From: Sweltsa coloradensis
Lineage: Eukaryota; Arthropoda; Insecta; Plecoptera; Chloroperlidae
Direction of reading: 5' to 3'
Assembly: GCA_024449915.1 (NCBI GenBank)
Contig: JAMZAV010003098.1
Coordinates: forward strand, 62,001-126,000
Length of the DNA stretch: 64,000 nt
The notes below the pieces were generated by a model that worked only from the letters and a program-made list of their open reading frames with translations, searched no databases and had not been told where the DNA came from. This document shows, piece after piece, positions 47,495 through 58,788 of this stretch (positions are counted from its first letter, which is position 1; the number at the start of each line of letters is the position of its first letter). Both the position numbers and the translations under genes were made by a program.

Positions 47495-47715
47495 AAAGAC
47501 CTGTCGCTCTTTTCGGTCTGTCGCTCTTATTGGCCTTTCGCTCTTTTTTGTCTTTTGCTCTTATTGGTCTGTTGCTCTTATTGGCCTGTCGCTCTTATTG
47601 GCCTGTCGCTCTTATTGGTCTGTCGCTCTTATGTCCCTTTCGCTCTTATGGGCGTCGCCCTTATTACCGCGCTCTTCTTGGTTTCGACCTTATTGCGGCG
47701 CTCTTATGGGCGATT
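47495..47715 (-). repeat. 17-bp minisatellite, right arm of the inverted pair
   Basis: About 12 units of CTGTCGCTCTTATTGGC, the reverse complement of the left arm. It ends in the same divergent flank type (GCGGCGCTCTTATGGGCG). Together with 46996-47320 it forms a large imperfect hairpin around a 175-bp centre. Confidence 0.9.
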
Positions 47716-48582
47716 ACCCAACAAACTAAGGGACACGACTTTTAGAGGGTGTGGTGTCTTAGGGTAAATTCATATGCTACAACAACAACAATTCCAATGA
47801 TAGTTATCATATTGCTCAACAGATAGAGCCATAATGCAGTTTGTTAGTGATAGAGGGTACAGTCTTAGACACACATGTATATAGAAAAGTAATGAGGGAC
47901 ATGCCATGGGAATGACATTTGATAGGTATTATACCCTAGTTGAAAGGGTAAATTGAAATGAAAATTATTGAAGTATGTTTAATAACGTGTGGAATTATGA
48001 CATGAATTTTAGAAAAAATTGGCAGATTTTAATTTTAAAATTTGATATGGAAAAACTTAAAGGGACATGAATATTCCATTTAAAAAATATTGACCCATAT
48101 AGGCCTAACAACTAATAAAAATGTGCTCTTTCATATGAGCAATGATCATTTTTGTCTCACTTTTAGTTTGGCCTACAGGAATGGCCAAGTCAAATTGTCA
48201 CTATACAAATGAATATTGTGGTGTTAAATAAGTTTGTCACAAATTTTTCCTTTTGCATAAATACTCATATGTATGTCAAGTAGGCCCTACCATTTAAAGC
48301 GGGAATTGCAAAATCGAGAATTTTATTTTATATAAGGTACATAATTAATTAACGAAAAACTCTAATGTCGAAATAAACTCCCGGCATCGATAAAACATCG
48401 ATTAATTGATGTCGATGCGCAGCCTTACTATTAACTGCATTATAATTGTTATTTGATTTGTTGATATTGTCAAAACAATTGAAATTGAAATTGAATTTGA
48501 AATATATGTTACAATCGGCCCTACAGTAAACTTGGAATACTACAAGGTTGAATTATAAATTATATAATCTTTTTGTAACCAG
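47716..48582. other. Intronic DNA before the motif V-VI exon
   Basis: No gene. A CATCGATTAATTGATGTCGA segment at 48389-48432 resembles the ends of the hAT family at 60102-61343 and may be a fragment of it. Confidence 0.45.
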
Positions 48583-48786
48583 ATCATCCTATCTACCAAC
48601 ATTGCCGAGTCATCCATCACCATCAATGATGTTGTCTACGTGATTGACAGCTGTAAGTCAAAGATGAAGTTGTTCACTTCACACAACAACATGACCAACT
48701 ACGCGACCGTGTGGGCTTCGAAGACAAACTTAGAGCAGCGCAAAGGTCGTGCCGGACGAGTAAGTGCCGGTTTCTGCTTCCACTTG
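48583..48786 (+). CDS. DHX9/maleless-like RNA helicase, exon (motifs V and VI)
   Basis: Acceptor TTTTTGTAACCAG before 48583, donor GTGAGT after 48786; 68 codons with both junctions between codons. It encodes [20 protein letters not shown] (motif V), then [20 protein letters not shown], and [11 protein letters not shown] (motif VI with its arginine fingers) followed by GFCFHL. Nearly every position matches DHX9/MLE. Differences include STNIAES for the usual STNIAET and VSAGFCF where VRPGFCF is common. No frame break. The phase fits the end of the previous exon (VTK) and the start of the next (SRARF). Confidence 0.97.
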
Positions 48787-49867
48787 GTGAGTAGCTGTTT
48801 ACGAAACTTTTATTCTCGTAATGGTGTACAGTAGTTTAAAAATTGTAAATTGAGTGTAGAGTTGTGCAAACGTTTGCTATTCACACTCAACTTGGGAGAA
48901 GCTGGAATCAAGTTCAAGAATTCATTGTTATTTTACAAATTTTAACTTACTTAGACATTTTGGTTACTGAAATGTTTAATATGTTGTACTGTTTTTTATA
49001 TCACATTTCGCTTTTATTTTTTGAAATACTGTATTTACTCGATTGAATGGCCGCCCCCTTGTTTTGACCACTCAGATTTTAAAGAGAAGGATATAAGTAC
49101 TAAATTGACAAATGGCTTCACATAATGGCCACACCCCACTTTTTTAGCCAGGCCTGTCAACCATATTTTCCACGACTTCCTCAGACACCACCTCCGCTAC
49201 CGGGGGTCTGTTAAAAAAAAAACCCTACACTTGTCACGATTGTCCCACAGTCCTTCTGCTTCCACTTCGTTGATGTTATTCCTCTCTTCTCAACACTGTC
49301 TTTAATCTGATCCACCCACTTGTCTCTTGGTCTGCCCACTTTCTTCTTGTGCCCTTCTTGTTATTCGAACTCTCTTCTTGGTATTCTAGCCGGGTCCCTT
49401 CTTTTCAATGTCCAGACCAACGTAGATGTTCCCTCTCCAACTCGACTTGCACGCTTTCAACACCTAGTCTTTCCCTGATTACACTTCTCTTGATCCTGTC
49501 GTTCTTCGTTAAATTTATTTTAGCATAGGCCTACCTCAATGTAAAATGGCAATTTTTTAAAGTTTGACTTTAAGTGTTGACCAATAAATAAAAAAATACA
49601 TGTTTGTTTATCACTCACACCCGATTCAAAAGTCAGTTTTAGTATTTATTTATTTATTTTTTTAACATCTATCTTATTCAGTTTTAAAAACTGACTTATT
49701 AAGGAGGAGTTAGTTGCAAAGATTAACTTTAGTTAGTTTTACATTTTCAAAAGGTTTTTGACATTTCATTCTAACTTAGTGCTGTGTGTGTAAAGCTAAT
49801 TTGGATTTTATATGGCACTACAATAGTATATAACTTTAGAACTCATTACGTTCAAGTTAGTTTTTCT
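48787..49867. other. Intron start, no gene
   Basis: Positions 49185-49500 contain a pyrimidine-rich stretch resembling a reversed LINE coding fragment, but I could not read a domain with confidence. A TTTATTTATTTATTTTTT run lies at 49641-49658. Confidence 0.4.
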
Positions 49868-50095
49868 TAGGGTTGCACAATGTCAATTGACCGGTCAAAT
49901 GACTGGTCAAATACTTTTAGTCAATTGACTTTAAAAAAACATGTGTATAATGCTTTAAAACTTAAAATTAATTTTATTTTTATATTTTAATTTTAATTGT
50001 TAAGTAGGCCTAAACGATAACATTTCTTTCTATCTTTCTCATTTAAAAATGTTTTAATTAGGTTTAATTTTATTTTAGTTACCATTTATTATGTA

Positions 50096-50690
50096 CAGCC
50101 AGGGTCATGTATAAATCAAGAGGTCTGAAAGATACCTCTTTCACCGACATCTCGTGGTCAACTCTTGGTGCCATTATTTATATCGCCCTGTGAACTGCAT
50201 TATCGACGTAAATAAGAAACATGGCTGCTAATGTCAAAGGAAAATTCTCTATTCACCAGAGAAACTATCAAGCCTAGAAGAAATATAATATGGAACGTAA
50301 AGAGAGCATTATATATCGATACCTTGGCCTAGGCATAGCATTAAGACTATGCCTTAGTTCTTATATTTGCCTTGGTTTCTAGTTAATTTCGAATAATTCT
50401 ATCTTAGCTGTCAAAGTCTTATTTGCAAACCACCAGAGTTTGTTTTATGCTTTTGTTTTGATAAAATTGTATTTTTCTTCCGACTGCCTTCTAGATATGA
50501 CTATTTTGTTGACCAAGAGTCTTTCAAAGCCCCCTAAATAATATTAATAACATCAAATAGTCTAGGGAAATTCCATCGATCGATAATGCAGTTCACAGGG
50601 CAATATAAATAATGGCACCAAGAGTTGACCACGAGATGTCGGTGAAAGAGGTATCTTTCAGACCTCTTGATTTATATATGACCCTGGCTG
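50096..50690. mobile_element. TA-flanked MITE with long inverted repeats, 595 bp
   Basis: Ends CAGCCAGGGTCATGTATAAA and its complement at 50671-50690, with arms paired for about 120 bp (including GAGGTCTGAAAGATACCTCT and GTGGTCAACTCTTGGTGCCA). TA on both sides suggests a Tc1/mariner-type element. Confidence 0.88.
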
Positions 50691-50716
50691 TACTTGTAAT
50701 ATGAATTATAATAGAC

Positions 50717-51556
50717 CAGGGCTGCCACTGACATTTTTTTCAAATCCTGTTGGAGGACGTTAAAAATCCGCAAATATCCGTGAATGTCTAAAAACGTTAA
50801 TTTCATTGAACAAACTATGAAAATGGCTAAATGCGATGTTTATATTTTGTTACCATCATAACCTAAAAGTTGCCAAGGGCCTAGGCCTATGCACAGACGA
50901 GAATAAATGAGCCTGAAACATCCGTAGTTGCTTGAAAAGATTGAATAAAAATGTAAAATGGTAATGGAACTTATTTAACTTACAGAAAATCTGTTTTAAA
51001 TCTGACCTGGTTAAAAAATTCTTAGGCCTAGCCGCCTAGGCCTAGGCCCTAGAAATGTTGCATCAAATTTTGACCTAGGCCCATGTGCTGTGTCTATTAA
51101 TAACATTACAGTCTTGCAGAACTTGTTAATAACATTTTTTCATATACTAATTCTATTTTTCATGTTTAAGATCACATAATCCAAACTTTATAAACAAAAA
51201 CAAAAGAAAACAATTTTGTAGGCTCCAATCTCCATTGTTTGTCCTTGGCTGTTCAATTTATCTTGCATACTCCCAAAAGCAACTGTTCTGGCTGTTACTA
51301 CTACACAGAAGCAGTTTCTACAATGTCTGGGACACGGCTCCGCCCTTGCTCCGCCCCCTATCTAAAGTCGAATCGATTATCGCCCCGCCTTCAATGTTTA
51401 CAATCGAAATAAGCCCGCGCAGATTCAAATATAAGAAAATAAGCATAGAAAACGAAATAAACGAAATATCCGTAAATAAGACTAAAAATCCGTTTATCCG
51501 TTTTGCACCCTAAACATCCGTAAAAACGGATAAAATCCGTTAAAACGGCAGCCCTG
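50717..51556 (+). mobile_element. hAT-type element, 840 bp, short copy of 26575-29744
   Basis: CAGGGCTGCCACTGACA to AACGGCAGCCCTG. Reversed, it is collinear with the outer parts of 26575-29744 and lacks the block inserted there. Flanks TAATAGAC and TATAGAC look like a target duplication with one missing base. Confidence 0.85.
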
Positions 51557-51744
51557 TATAGACAAATAAAATACAATAGTTTCTGGGGAAGCTGAAGCTG
51601 AATAGGAGGAAGGGGCTGATGACAGCATCGAGGATGATGATGATGACGATGATATGCCACTTAATAAAGCATTTAAATGAAAAAAGGTTTTGTCACCACA
51701 ACATTTTAAAATAAATTTAGTTATTATCTAATAAAATTTAATTA

Positions 51745-51890
51745 GACGAGTGAGCGAAGCGAATGAGGATTCTGTTACGCTCTACTCGATCGGGCCTTGG
51801 CCGTGACCATTGTCCAATGTCTGTTTGTCTGTCCAGGCTCATACGGCCAAACGGCTAAATAGATTGAGCTGAAATTTTAAACAGACGTCC
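51745..51890. repeat. GAGCGAAGC-family fragment
   Basis: GACGAGTGAGCGAAGCGAAT followed by a CTGTTTGTCTGTCC segment and GCTGAAATTTTAAACAGAC. It is the same arrangement (GAGCGAAGCGAA, TGTCTGT, GAAATTTT) as the other family members. Confidence 0.5.
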
Positions 51891-53316
51891 GTGACCAGGT
51901 AACTGAGAACTGCTAACAAAATGAGCGCAATCCATTTCGATTTAAACCTACAATAAATAAAATGGGATTTTTAAAAATATCGGTAGCATTTGTTTAGATT
52001 TTTCATATGAAAAATAGGCCACAGCCTACGATATAAAAAAACAATTCAGATATAGTCGCTATCAGTCGGTGATTTTTCGTATGTTTTTGTTGTCAACACG
52101 GTATGTCATTCTCTAAAGGTTATGTCATTATTCTTGTTAAAATTCATCAATTAATTAATAATGATGACCAATTGACCATCCACAAGATACAGTACAATAC
52201 CGCAGTAGACCCTATTCAGTATACACGCAGTACTACGCCATATAAAGGTATAATTAAAATCGTAGACTAGACCACCTACTTTATTCTAACCTGCGTCATG
52301 AATGTGAGATATGTGTACGCTTTACGTAGGCCTAAACCATATGGTCGTGCATTTGGCACAGAGCATTGCTCTGCATATCGTATCTCATCTCGCAAACATC
52401 AGCTGGTAAGTACAAAAGAGAAGTATATATACTCCCCGAAAAGATGCGACCTCTGGCAGTCGTCGTCGGGGACCTCTACCCCTTCCCTGACAACCCCCTT
52501 GACGACGATGACCATGATAACACGAACGATGCCAAAGACGATGACGACCACGACGTGAGAACCCCCTTTTCTTTCACCTACTCGTGGCTGGTTCTGACCA
52601 GCATAGGATTTTCCTCCCTAAATCCCTTAGAGTGGAGCATCATAACCGAACGGTTGACGCGCCCTGAAACCAAAACTAAAAACCATTTTCTCTGTTCGCC
52701 TCCCTAAGCTGAAATTGTCTTTAATTTTTCATTGACGCTGGAGGCAGTATCTATACAAGTGTAGGAGTCGTACACTAGCTGGCCGTTCCATTTAGCCTGG
52801 GGTGTATCTGTTGATCAAGTGTCTGTGACCACAAATGTTTGTTCAATGATTATACTAGGGAAACGCTAAAGTCGTTGTTAAACGAGTGAGTGAGCCATGT
52901 GTTGAGTACCCGGTAACGTTCCCTTTCCTCCTCATATACCTAAGGCCTACCTAGCCTATCGTAGGCTAGAGTGGCGCATTATGGCCTTACAGTTGACGCG
53001 CCCGTATACCAACTAAACTCAAAACCCTATTAATTATACATGTATAATAATTATCATCAAACTTAAATGCAAATGTTCCCGGGTACTCAACACATGGCTC
53101 ACTCACTCGTCCAACAACGACTTTGGCGTTTCCCTAGTTTATGATTTTTTACATTTGACCGTCAATTGACCAAATTTGACCGGTCAAATCCCATCCCTAG
53201 TTTTTCTATAATTAAATTTTGGCCAGTTGGAATCGTCACAAAGGAAAAGAAATTTAAATTAACTCAGCTTGAATTGGGCCCAACATAAATTTTCATTACT
53301 ATAATTCAGTAGGTGT

Positions 53317-54151
53317 AGGGATGACATCGGGTACCCGGTTCTAGAAATTACCCGGAGCCGATTATAAGATCCGAGTATTTTTCGGGATCGTTTTTAGGCT
53401 GATTCCCCGGTTTATTTTACGCGCCACGTCGATGCGGTCTTTCCCACGGAGCCTGCCCTCTGCCTGCAGTAACTTGAGTCGACAACAGAGCGCGTTGTAA
53501 GCTGACAGGTGCTTCCGTCCGTCTGTTCGCCTGCCCAGCGAATATTCATGCCTACGAGTGCATGAGAGACGAATGCGCGTTCGATCAACTCACAGCACAG
53601 CTGACTGTATACGGGATGCGATCATGTTTGAACCGATTTATGAAATTCGTAATCATGACGCATAGGATTGTTATTCCTGAGCTTATCTTCTTTCCCAGGC
53701 TTATCTTGCGACGAGAGCTGCAGCGCGGGCGATAGTGAGAGATTTTCCCATATGCCCATCTGGGCATGCCTCCGTGTTGGCGGGCAGTGATGCTTAGATC
53801 GTGGGCGCACGGAGCCGTGCTTTCCCCTACTCTCTGCGCGTACGCCTAGGCCTACGTACGACGAGTTACACTGCCTGTACAGTGTAATGAAGAATGATTA
53901 TTGAAGATCATTGCCTGGTTTTCAACGTGATTCTTTATTTGTGTATGATTATTGCAAAAGTTTCCAGAGACAGAAACCTGGTCAGTCGATCTGTAGACCT
54001 TCATTAATTCATTCAGTAATGACCTTCAAACCTACTTGTAGTAGAAAACAGCGTTTACAGTTTCCACACATCGTGACGTAACAGGATCCAGGTACCCGGT
54101 TAATTTGAGTGCTGGAACTGGTTCCGAATTTTACTACCCAATATCATCCCT
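53317..54151 (+). mobile_element. hAT-type family 2, near-complete copy
   Basis: AGGGATGACATCGGGTACCC at the left and TACCCAATATCATCCCT at the right are imperfect inverted repeats, with CCGGGTA/TACCCGG subterminal words. The interior matches 21795-22308 reversed. The flanks do not give a clean 8-bp duplication. Confidence 0.7.
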
Positions 54152-54159
54152 GTAATTTA

Positions 54160-54560
54160 GTGTTTTCCTCCAGGTTATCTTGAATATGGTGATGTTATTT
54201 TTCAATAAGAAATGCCCTAAGATTTTTTTAAATGTATCGGTAGGTTTGTCTTTGATACTAGCAGGTAGCTTATTAAATAGCATTATTTCTGCATATGTGG
54301 ACCTTTTCTCATCCTACAGCCAGCCTATGGGATATCACAATAACATCATTCCTCATCATAATTATGAATATTGCTCCTCCCTATGTTTAATTAGGAATAA
54401 TATAACTACTTTTGCAAATGTAGAAGCATGCAAGTGTAAGAATATTCACTGTTTTGAAATATCCTGTACACTTGTACTTTCCCTTTTCTTAATTTTACTT
54501 ATTTTTCTTAGGCCTACAGCTTTTTTTTGCATGACAAAGATCTGATGAACATTGTTTTTA
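54160..54560 (-). mobile_element. LINE 3' end fragment
   Basis: Minus-strand codons around 54185-54290 read LFNKLPASIKDKPTDTFKKI and end at a stop near the left edge, the usual C-terminus of LINE reverse transcriptases. The hydrophobic plus-strand frame 54180-54545 is its antisense shadow. Confidence 0.55.
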
Positions 54561-54619
54561 ATTGTATTACAGTATTACCCCACACTATTAACCCATAGCT
54601 CAATTATGTTGGTTGTGAT

Positions 54620-55650
54620 AGAATGCCTATCGGCTAGGTTCAATGACGTACATAAGCTTTGCGTAGCAAAGCGCTAGACGCTCAGTCTCCTATCCTTCCA
54701 ACCGAGCGCTAGCATGACGATTAGAAGCCTCTTGAATAGGGAAAAATCACTTCACTGCAACATAGATACTTCATCTAGTTGAATGAACTAAGATGCAGTG
54801 GATTATTTGAACGTCGCGGGGATAAACAAATACGTAAACATATGGTGGACATTTTAAATTTTGCGTCTATGTGTAAAACGAGAAAAGTTGTCATTACTAT
54901 CATAAAACAAACCAGAAACTATCCCGGGGCTAGGCCCAGATAAAGAAAATTATTTATAATACAACAGTGTAGGCCTTAAGTTCCATTTAGGGATAGGACT
55001 AGTAGATACAATTAATACTAACATTACACGTTTGACAAGCCCTAGGCCTCTCCTAGGCAACCCTAGGCCTGCACGACTTGTTCAGACACACATCCCGCAC
55101 AAATAACTAGTTTTGATTACTAAAATCCTAATGCAGATAAACAATAGTATGATAGTCCTCCTAACCTAGGCTATACAAAAATGTGCGACAATAATACGCC
55201 TTTTCTTTTCTTTTGATGATCTCACGCAATCTCCTGTTATGAAAATGTAAAACAAAAGACGGTGCAAATTTTCAGTGTTCTTTTGCTGATATGCTGATTT
55301 ACACTTACATGGCTGTGGAAGGCAGTGGAAAATAACATTTTTTATTATATTTACCTGTATAGCTTATTCCATACCACCAACTTGAATTGCTTTATTCGGA
55401 AATCGGAGTTACTGAGAGATTTGCGGAAGAAAGACTATTTTTCTTCAATAATAGCGACAAATTGCCATCTTGCGGTTTCGATTTTACACCGCTTGTTAAA
55501 CAAAGGCTGTTAAATTTAAGGGTACGATACATTTAGACGGCGGTTGGTTTTTCCCTATTCAAGATAGGTTCAAATTGTCACGCTCCCCACGGCCATACTG
55601 TGTGACTAGCGCTTAGCTTATATTATGTCATTGGCAAGGTTAGTGTTAGT
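54620..55650. mobile_element. Candidate TIR element, boundaries uncertain
   Basis: CTTGAATAGGGAAAAA (54733) pairs with TTTTTCCCTATTCAAG (55547). Further out, CAATGACGTACATAAGC and AGCGCTAG near 54640-54680 pair imperfectly with CTAGCGCTTAGCTTATATTA and GTCATTG at 55607-55633. Arms are about 120 bp and diverged; no clear target duplication. Confidence 0.4.
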
Positions 55651-55660
55651 GATTGGGGAA

Positions 55661-57243
55661 AGAAGAAAGGAGACCAACAGCTTACCTTAAACGAGATGGG
55701 CAGCTGCTTGAAACTGGCTAGTTAACAACAACTCAACTATTTACAAAACAAGGTACACAATGTCGTACGTTTCGGCCAACGTGGCCTTACCGACCGTCAG
55801 AGAAGAACTAAATTTAAATTTAAAGTTATTTACAACAAATGACAAGGCGCTGTTGGGAGTGAGGGTGAGTAGGGGTGGCAGTGCAAAAGGTGGGAGGGGT
55901 CTAAGGGGGAGGGCCTAGGCCTATCTTAGATTGAGGTTAGGTTTTTGGCGCAAGCTGGTGACTATTTGATGCACTAATCTAATTCCCATTGTCTCAAGTG
56001 TTCCTCATTGCAGGATGGGGGTAATGACTTTACAACCCTTGGGTGTAGCAGTCATTGAAGTCCCTGTTGTGGGTTCCTGCATGTTGTGCCACCGGTTTTA
56101 GGTCTAGTTTCCTGACGATGTCCTGCCTATGCCCGTTCATCCTGGTGCTCAGGGAATTGGATGTTAGGCTATGTACTCGACTGGGCATAGCTGGCACTGT
56201 AGTTGATAGATCAGGTTGGTTGTGGTGCAATTGTTGTGTTGCCTGATAGTGATGGGGTATGTTATTCCAGTCGCTCGAGCAGTAAATGTTGAACAACGGG
56301 GTTAAACCGGGTACAAAACCTAAAACCTGCAAAATCATCATATAGCATCAAATAGTCACCAGCTCGCACCAACCTCAATCTAAGATAGGCCTAGGCCCTC
56401 CCCCTTAGACTCCTCCCACCTGTTGCACCGCCACCCCTACTCACCTTCACCCCCATCAGCGTGGTCTCGTTATCTTATCCCATAACATTAATGACTGCCT
56501 TGCTGATAGAATGAATGAGTGGTCTCATTATCTTATCTCATAATGTAAACAAAACAACTCTACGAGAGTCTTGGCCCGAAGCCAATTGACTAGTGAGGTG
56601 GATACGTAGTTCATGGCTTGGGAGGAGGAGGGGGGGGGGGTGATGGTTATCTACGCGTCTGTCATTGACTGGATGTCCTGATGCAATGTTTATAATCATA
56701 GCCAGCCTCTATCATGTCCTCTTCAAGGCCATATTTTGTCTCTTTCTCTCTCTCCCTCCCTACTATCTTCTCTCTAGTCCACCGTCTTTGAGCAAGGTCG
56801 CGGCGGTGGCAAGCACTCACAAAGACACTGGCTTAACTTTATCTGGCACCCTACCCTCGGCCCCCGCCCCCAACCCCCCTTACAACTCGCGCGCTGTGCA
56901 ATTCTTACGTGACACGTCATTGTAAGAAACAGCATACTGCATGACATTCAGATGTAAAGAACATAACATTTCAGCCGAATTAAAAAACGGAAAGGGCGCC
57001 TGAAACCAGCTCGGATAACACGGAATCTCGATTAATCGGAGCTCGGATGAACGAGGTCTTACTGTATTGTAAATAACTTTAAATTTAAATTTAGTTCTTC
57101 TCTAACGGTCGGTGACCAAGGCCACGTTGGCCAAAACGTACGACATTGTGTATCTTGTTTTGTAAATATATATGTTAACCAGCCAGTTTCATGCAGCTGC
57201 CCATCTCGTTTAAGGTAAGCTGTTGGTCTCCTTTCATCTTTCC
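55661..57243. mobile_element. Fold-back element with about 175-bp inverted ends and an inner inverted repeat
   Basis: GAGACCAACAGCTTACCTTA (55670), GTACGTTTCGGCCAACGTGG and AACTAAATTTAAATTTAAAG at the left recur reversed at 57065-57240. A second inverted pair lies inside: 55855-55980 and 56341-56470 (CTAGGCCTATCTTAGATTGA and its complement). At 57010-57065 a pogo-like terminus (ATGAACGAGGTCTTACTGTA) marks a further partial insertion. No gene. Confidence 0.7.
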
Positions 57244-57247
57244 TTAA

Positions 57248-57872
57248 GGCTATTCGACTGCGTTTTTCTATTTTCCAAAATATGCTACCAAGTCAAAATA
57301 TAGTTAATGGCTTTGAAACCTTGCTATTTTAGAAAATCAAAAATATTTTTTTCAAATTTTTCTGATCCGGTACACGGCCATTATAGCCACCTCAAAATGA
57401 TTTCAAACTTCAATTCGCCAAGGCACACCATTCAACGTAGGGTGTTGTGTTTCTGTGACATTAATTTTCAACTGGTTTTCTATAGTCTTGACTGAGAGAA
57501 AAAGGATTTTTTTAACAATAGTCTTTCCTGCGAATTTTTTTGTTTGGGGGTATTTTTTACCGATTTGTACCACCAAACGAAAAAATTCACAGGAAAGACT
57601 ATTGTTAAAAAAATCTTTTTTCTCTCAGTCAGACTATAGAAAACCAGTTGAAAATTAATGTCACAAAAACACAACACCCTACGTTGAATGGTGTGCCTTG
57701 ACGAATTGAAGTTTGAAATTATTTTGAGGTGGCTATATTGGCCGTGTACCGGATCAGAAAAATTTGGAAAAAAATATTTTTGATTTTCTAAAATAGCCAG
57801 GTTTCAAAGCCATTCACTATATTTTGACTTGGTAGCATATTTTGGAAAATAGAAAAACGCAGTCGAATAGCC
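57248..57872. mobile_element. TTAA-flanked perfect-type palindrome (fold-back MITE), 625 bp
   Basis: GGCTATTCGACTGCGTTTTT to AAAAACGCAGTCGAATAGCC, with TTAA on each side (57244-57247, 57873-57876). The two arms of roughly 300 bp are nearly identical and turn around a short centre near 57545-57575. Matching ORFs on both strands are products of the palindrome. The TTAA target suggests mobilisation by a piggyBac- or Kolobok-type transposase. Confidence 0.93.
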
Positions 57873-57876
57873 TTAA

Positions 57877-58339
57877 TCACAAACACCACCATAGCTCAAT
57901 TAATGTGACTCAGGTATAGGAGTACTGTCATGCAAGTTGAAGTAACAAGTAAATCTTTGACCTTTCTTTAGCAATTTACAAGAGAGAGGGAGAGAGAGTA
58001 AAGCTATCCAAATCACTTCTTGCTAACTGTTTCTTTTTATATTTATATTTTTTGGTCAAGCAGAAGAATATACCCTGTGGCCTTTTATTGTCATCCTTCT
58101 TGACCTTTGAGTCAGTTGAGTCTTGGTTGTCACTAAAAGTCAGCTGAGCAACACTCAAACAAAACTTGCTACGTGCAACCAGACCAGTGATAAAGTCATG
58201 CAAGAAGCTGTGCATACAGTATGCTTTGTTTAATTAACATTTGCTGCACAAATTATTTTATTGTTAGTTTGTAAGGCGTAATCAGTAACATACTCGCATT
58301 GCATCATTATGGCAATTCTTTATTGTTGTTACTGTGTAG
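57877..58339. other. Intronic DNA before the HA2 exon
   Basis: No gene or repeat recognised. The polypyrimidine tract and AG preceding the exon at 58340 are ordinary (TTATTGTTGTTACTGTGTAG). Confidence 0.5.
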
Positions 58340-58523
58340 GTGAGTCGCGCTCGATTCGAGAAGTTGGAAGAGCATGTAACTCCCGAGATGTTCCGAACAC
58401 CGCTACACGAGCTAGCTTTGTCCATTAAGCTGCTGCGCTTGGGACCCATTGGCCAGTTCCTCAGTAAAGCTATTGAGCCCCCACCCATAGATGCTGTCAT
58501 CGAGGCAGAAGTATTGCTTAGAG
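58340..58523 (+). CDS. DHX9/maleless-like RNA helicase, exon (start of HA2 region)
   Basis: Acceptor GTGTAG before 58340, donor GTATGC after 58523. The exon starts between codons and ends one base into a Glu codon. It encodes [35 protein letters not shown], then [20 protein letters not shown] and EVLLR, all collinear with DHX9/MLE. The [15 protein letters not shown] segment enters the winged-helix part, and PP..DAVIEAE.LL opens the HA2 domain that DEAH helicases use to couple ATP hydrolysis to translocation. No frame break. The open frame that runs on into the intron is read-through beyond the donor. Confidence 0.97.
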
Positions 58524-58788
58524 GTATGCCCATTGAAAATGCATTTGCTCAAGCTGTTGTTAAAGCTATTATTAAGATGTCCCCTGAATCTGATTTTAAA
58601 TTAATTTAATTTTTGTAATTTTTAGTTTATTATTTACAAATTGAACTTATTTTTGTTTTCTTCTTTACACATATTTTAAGTTTTAAAGCACCAAGCCATA
58701 TACTTAAATTTCACTTGGCCTTATTGGTTTTAAACGTTAAATAATGGTGATCTTGTCAAGCAAATTTAATACTATTTACAAAATGTGG
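58524..58788. other. Intron start
   Basis: AT-rich, nothing recognised. Confidence 0.4.

Larger units (their letters stand above)
49868..53199. mobile_element. hAT-type element, 3332 bp, with nested insertions
   Basis: Left TAGGGTTGCACAATG followed by CAATTGACCGGTCAAAT; right ATTTGACCGGTCAAATCCCA and TCCCTA. The target duplication GTTTTTCT is exact (49860-49867, 53200-53207). Nested inside are a TA-flanked MITE (50096-50690) and a second hAT copy (50717-51556). No transposase is readable. The CGAGTGAGTGAGCCATGTG word near 52883 and its reverse at 53093 form a further internal inverted repeat. Confidence 0.9.

Noticed and set aside
46996..47715. CRISPR-like array
   Set aside because: 17-bp units are contiguous without unique spacers, in a eukaryotic intron.
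47416..47745. Leu/Ser-rich 109-codon ORF as a secreted or membrane protein
   Set aside because: Translation of the 17-bp minisatellite; the mirrored ORF at 46969-47274 comes from the other arm.
52298..52707. ORFs of 86 and 113 codons with Asp-rich and Thr-rich runs
   Set aside because: They overlap in different frames over a GACGACGATGACC-type low-complexity segment inside hAT 49868-53199; no domain seen.
54180..54545. 121-codon plus-strand frame with hydrophobic stretches, as a membrane protein
   Set aside because: It is antisense to a LINE reverse-transcriptase tail (LFNKLP...FKK on the minus strand); hydrophobicity follows from AT-rich codons.
57455..57677. Near-identical ORFs on both strands as paired genes
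   Set aside because: Consequence of the 625-bp palindrome.
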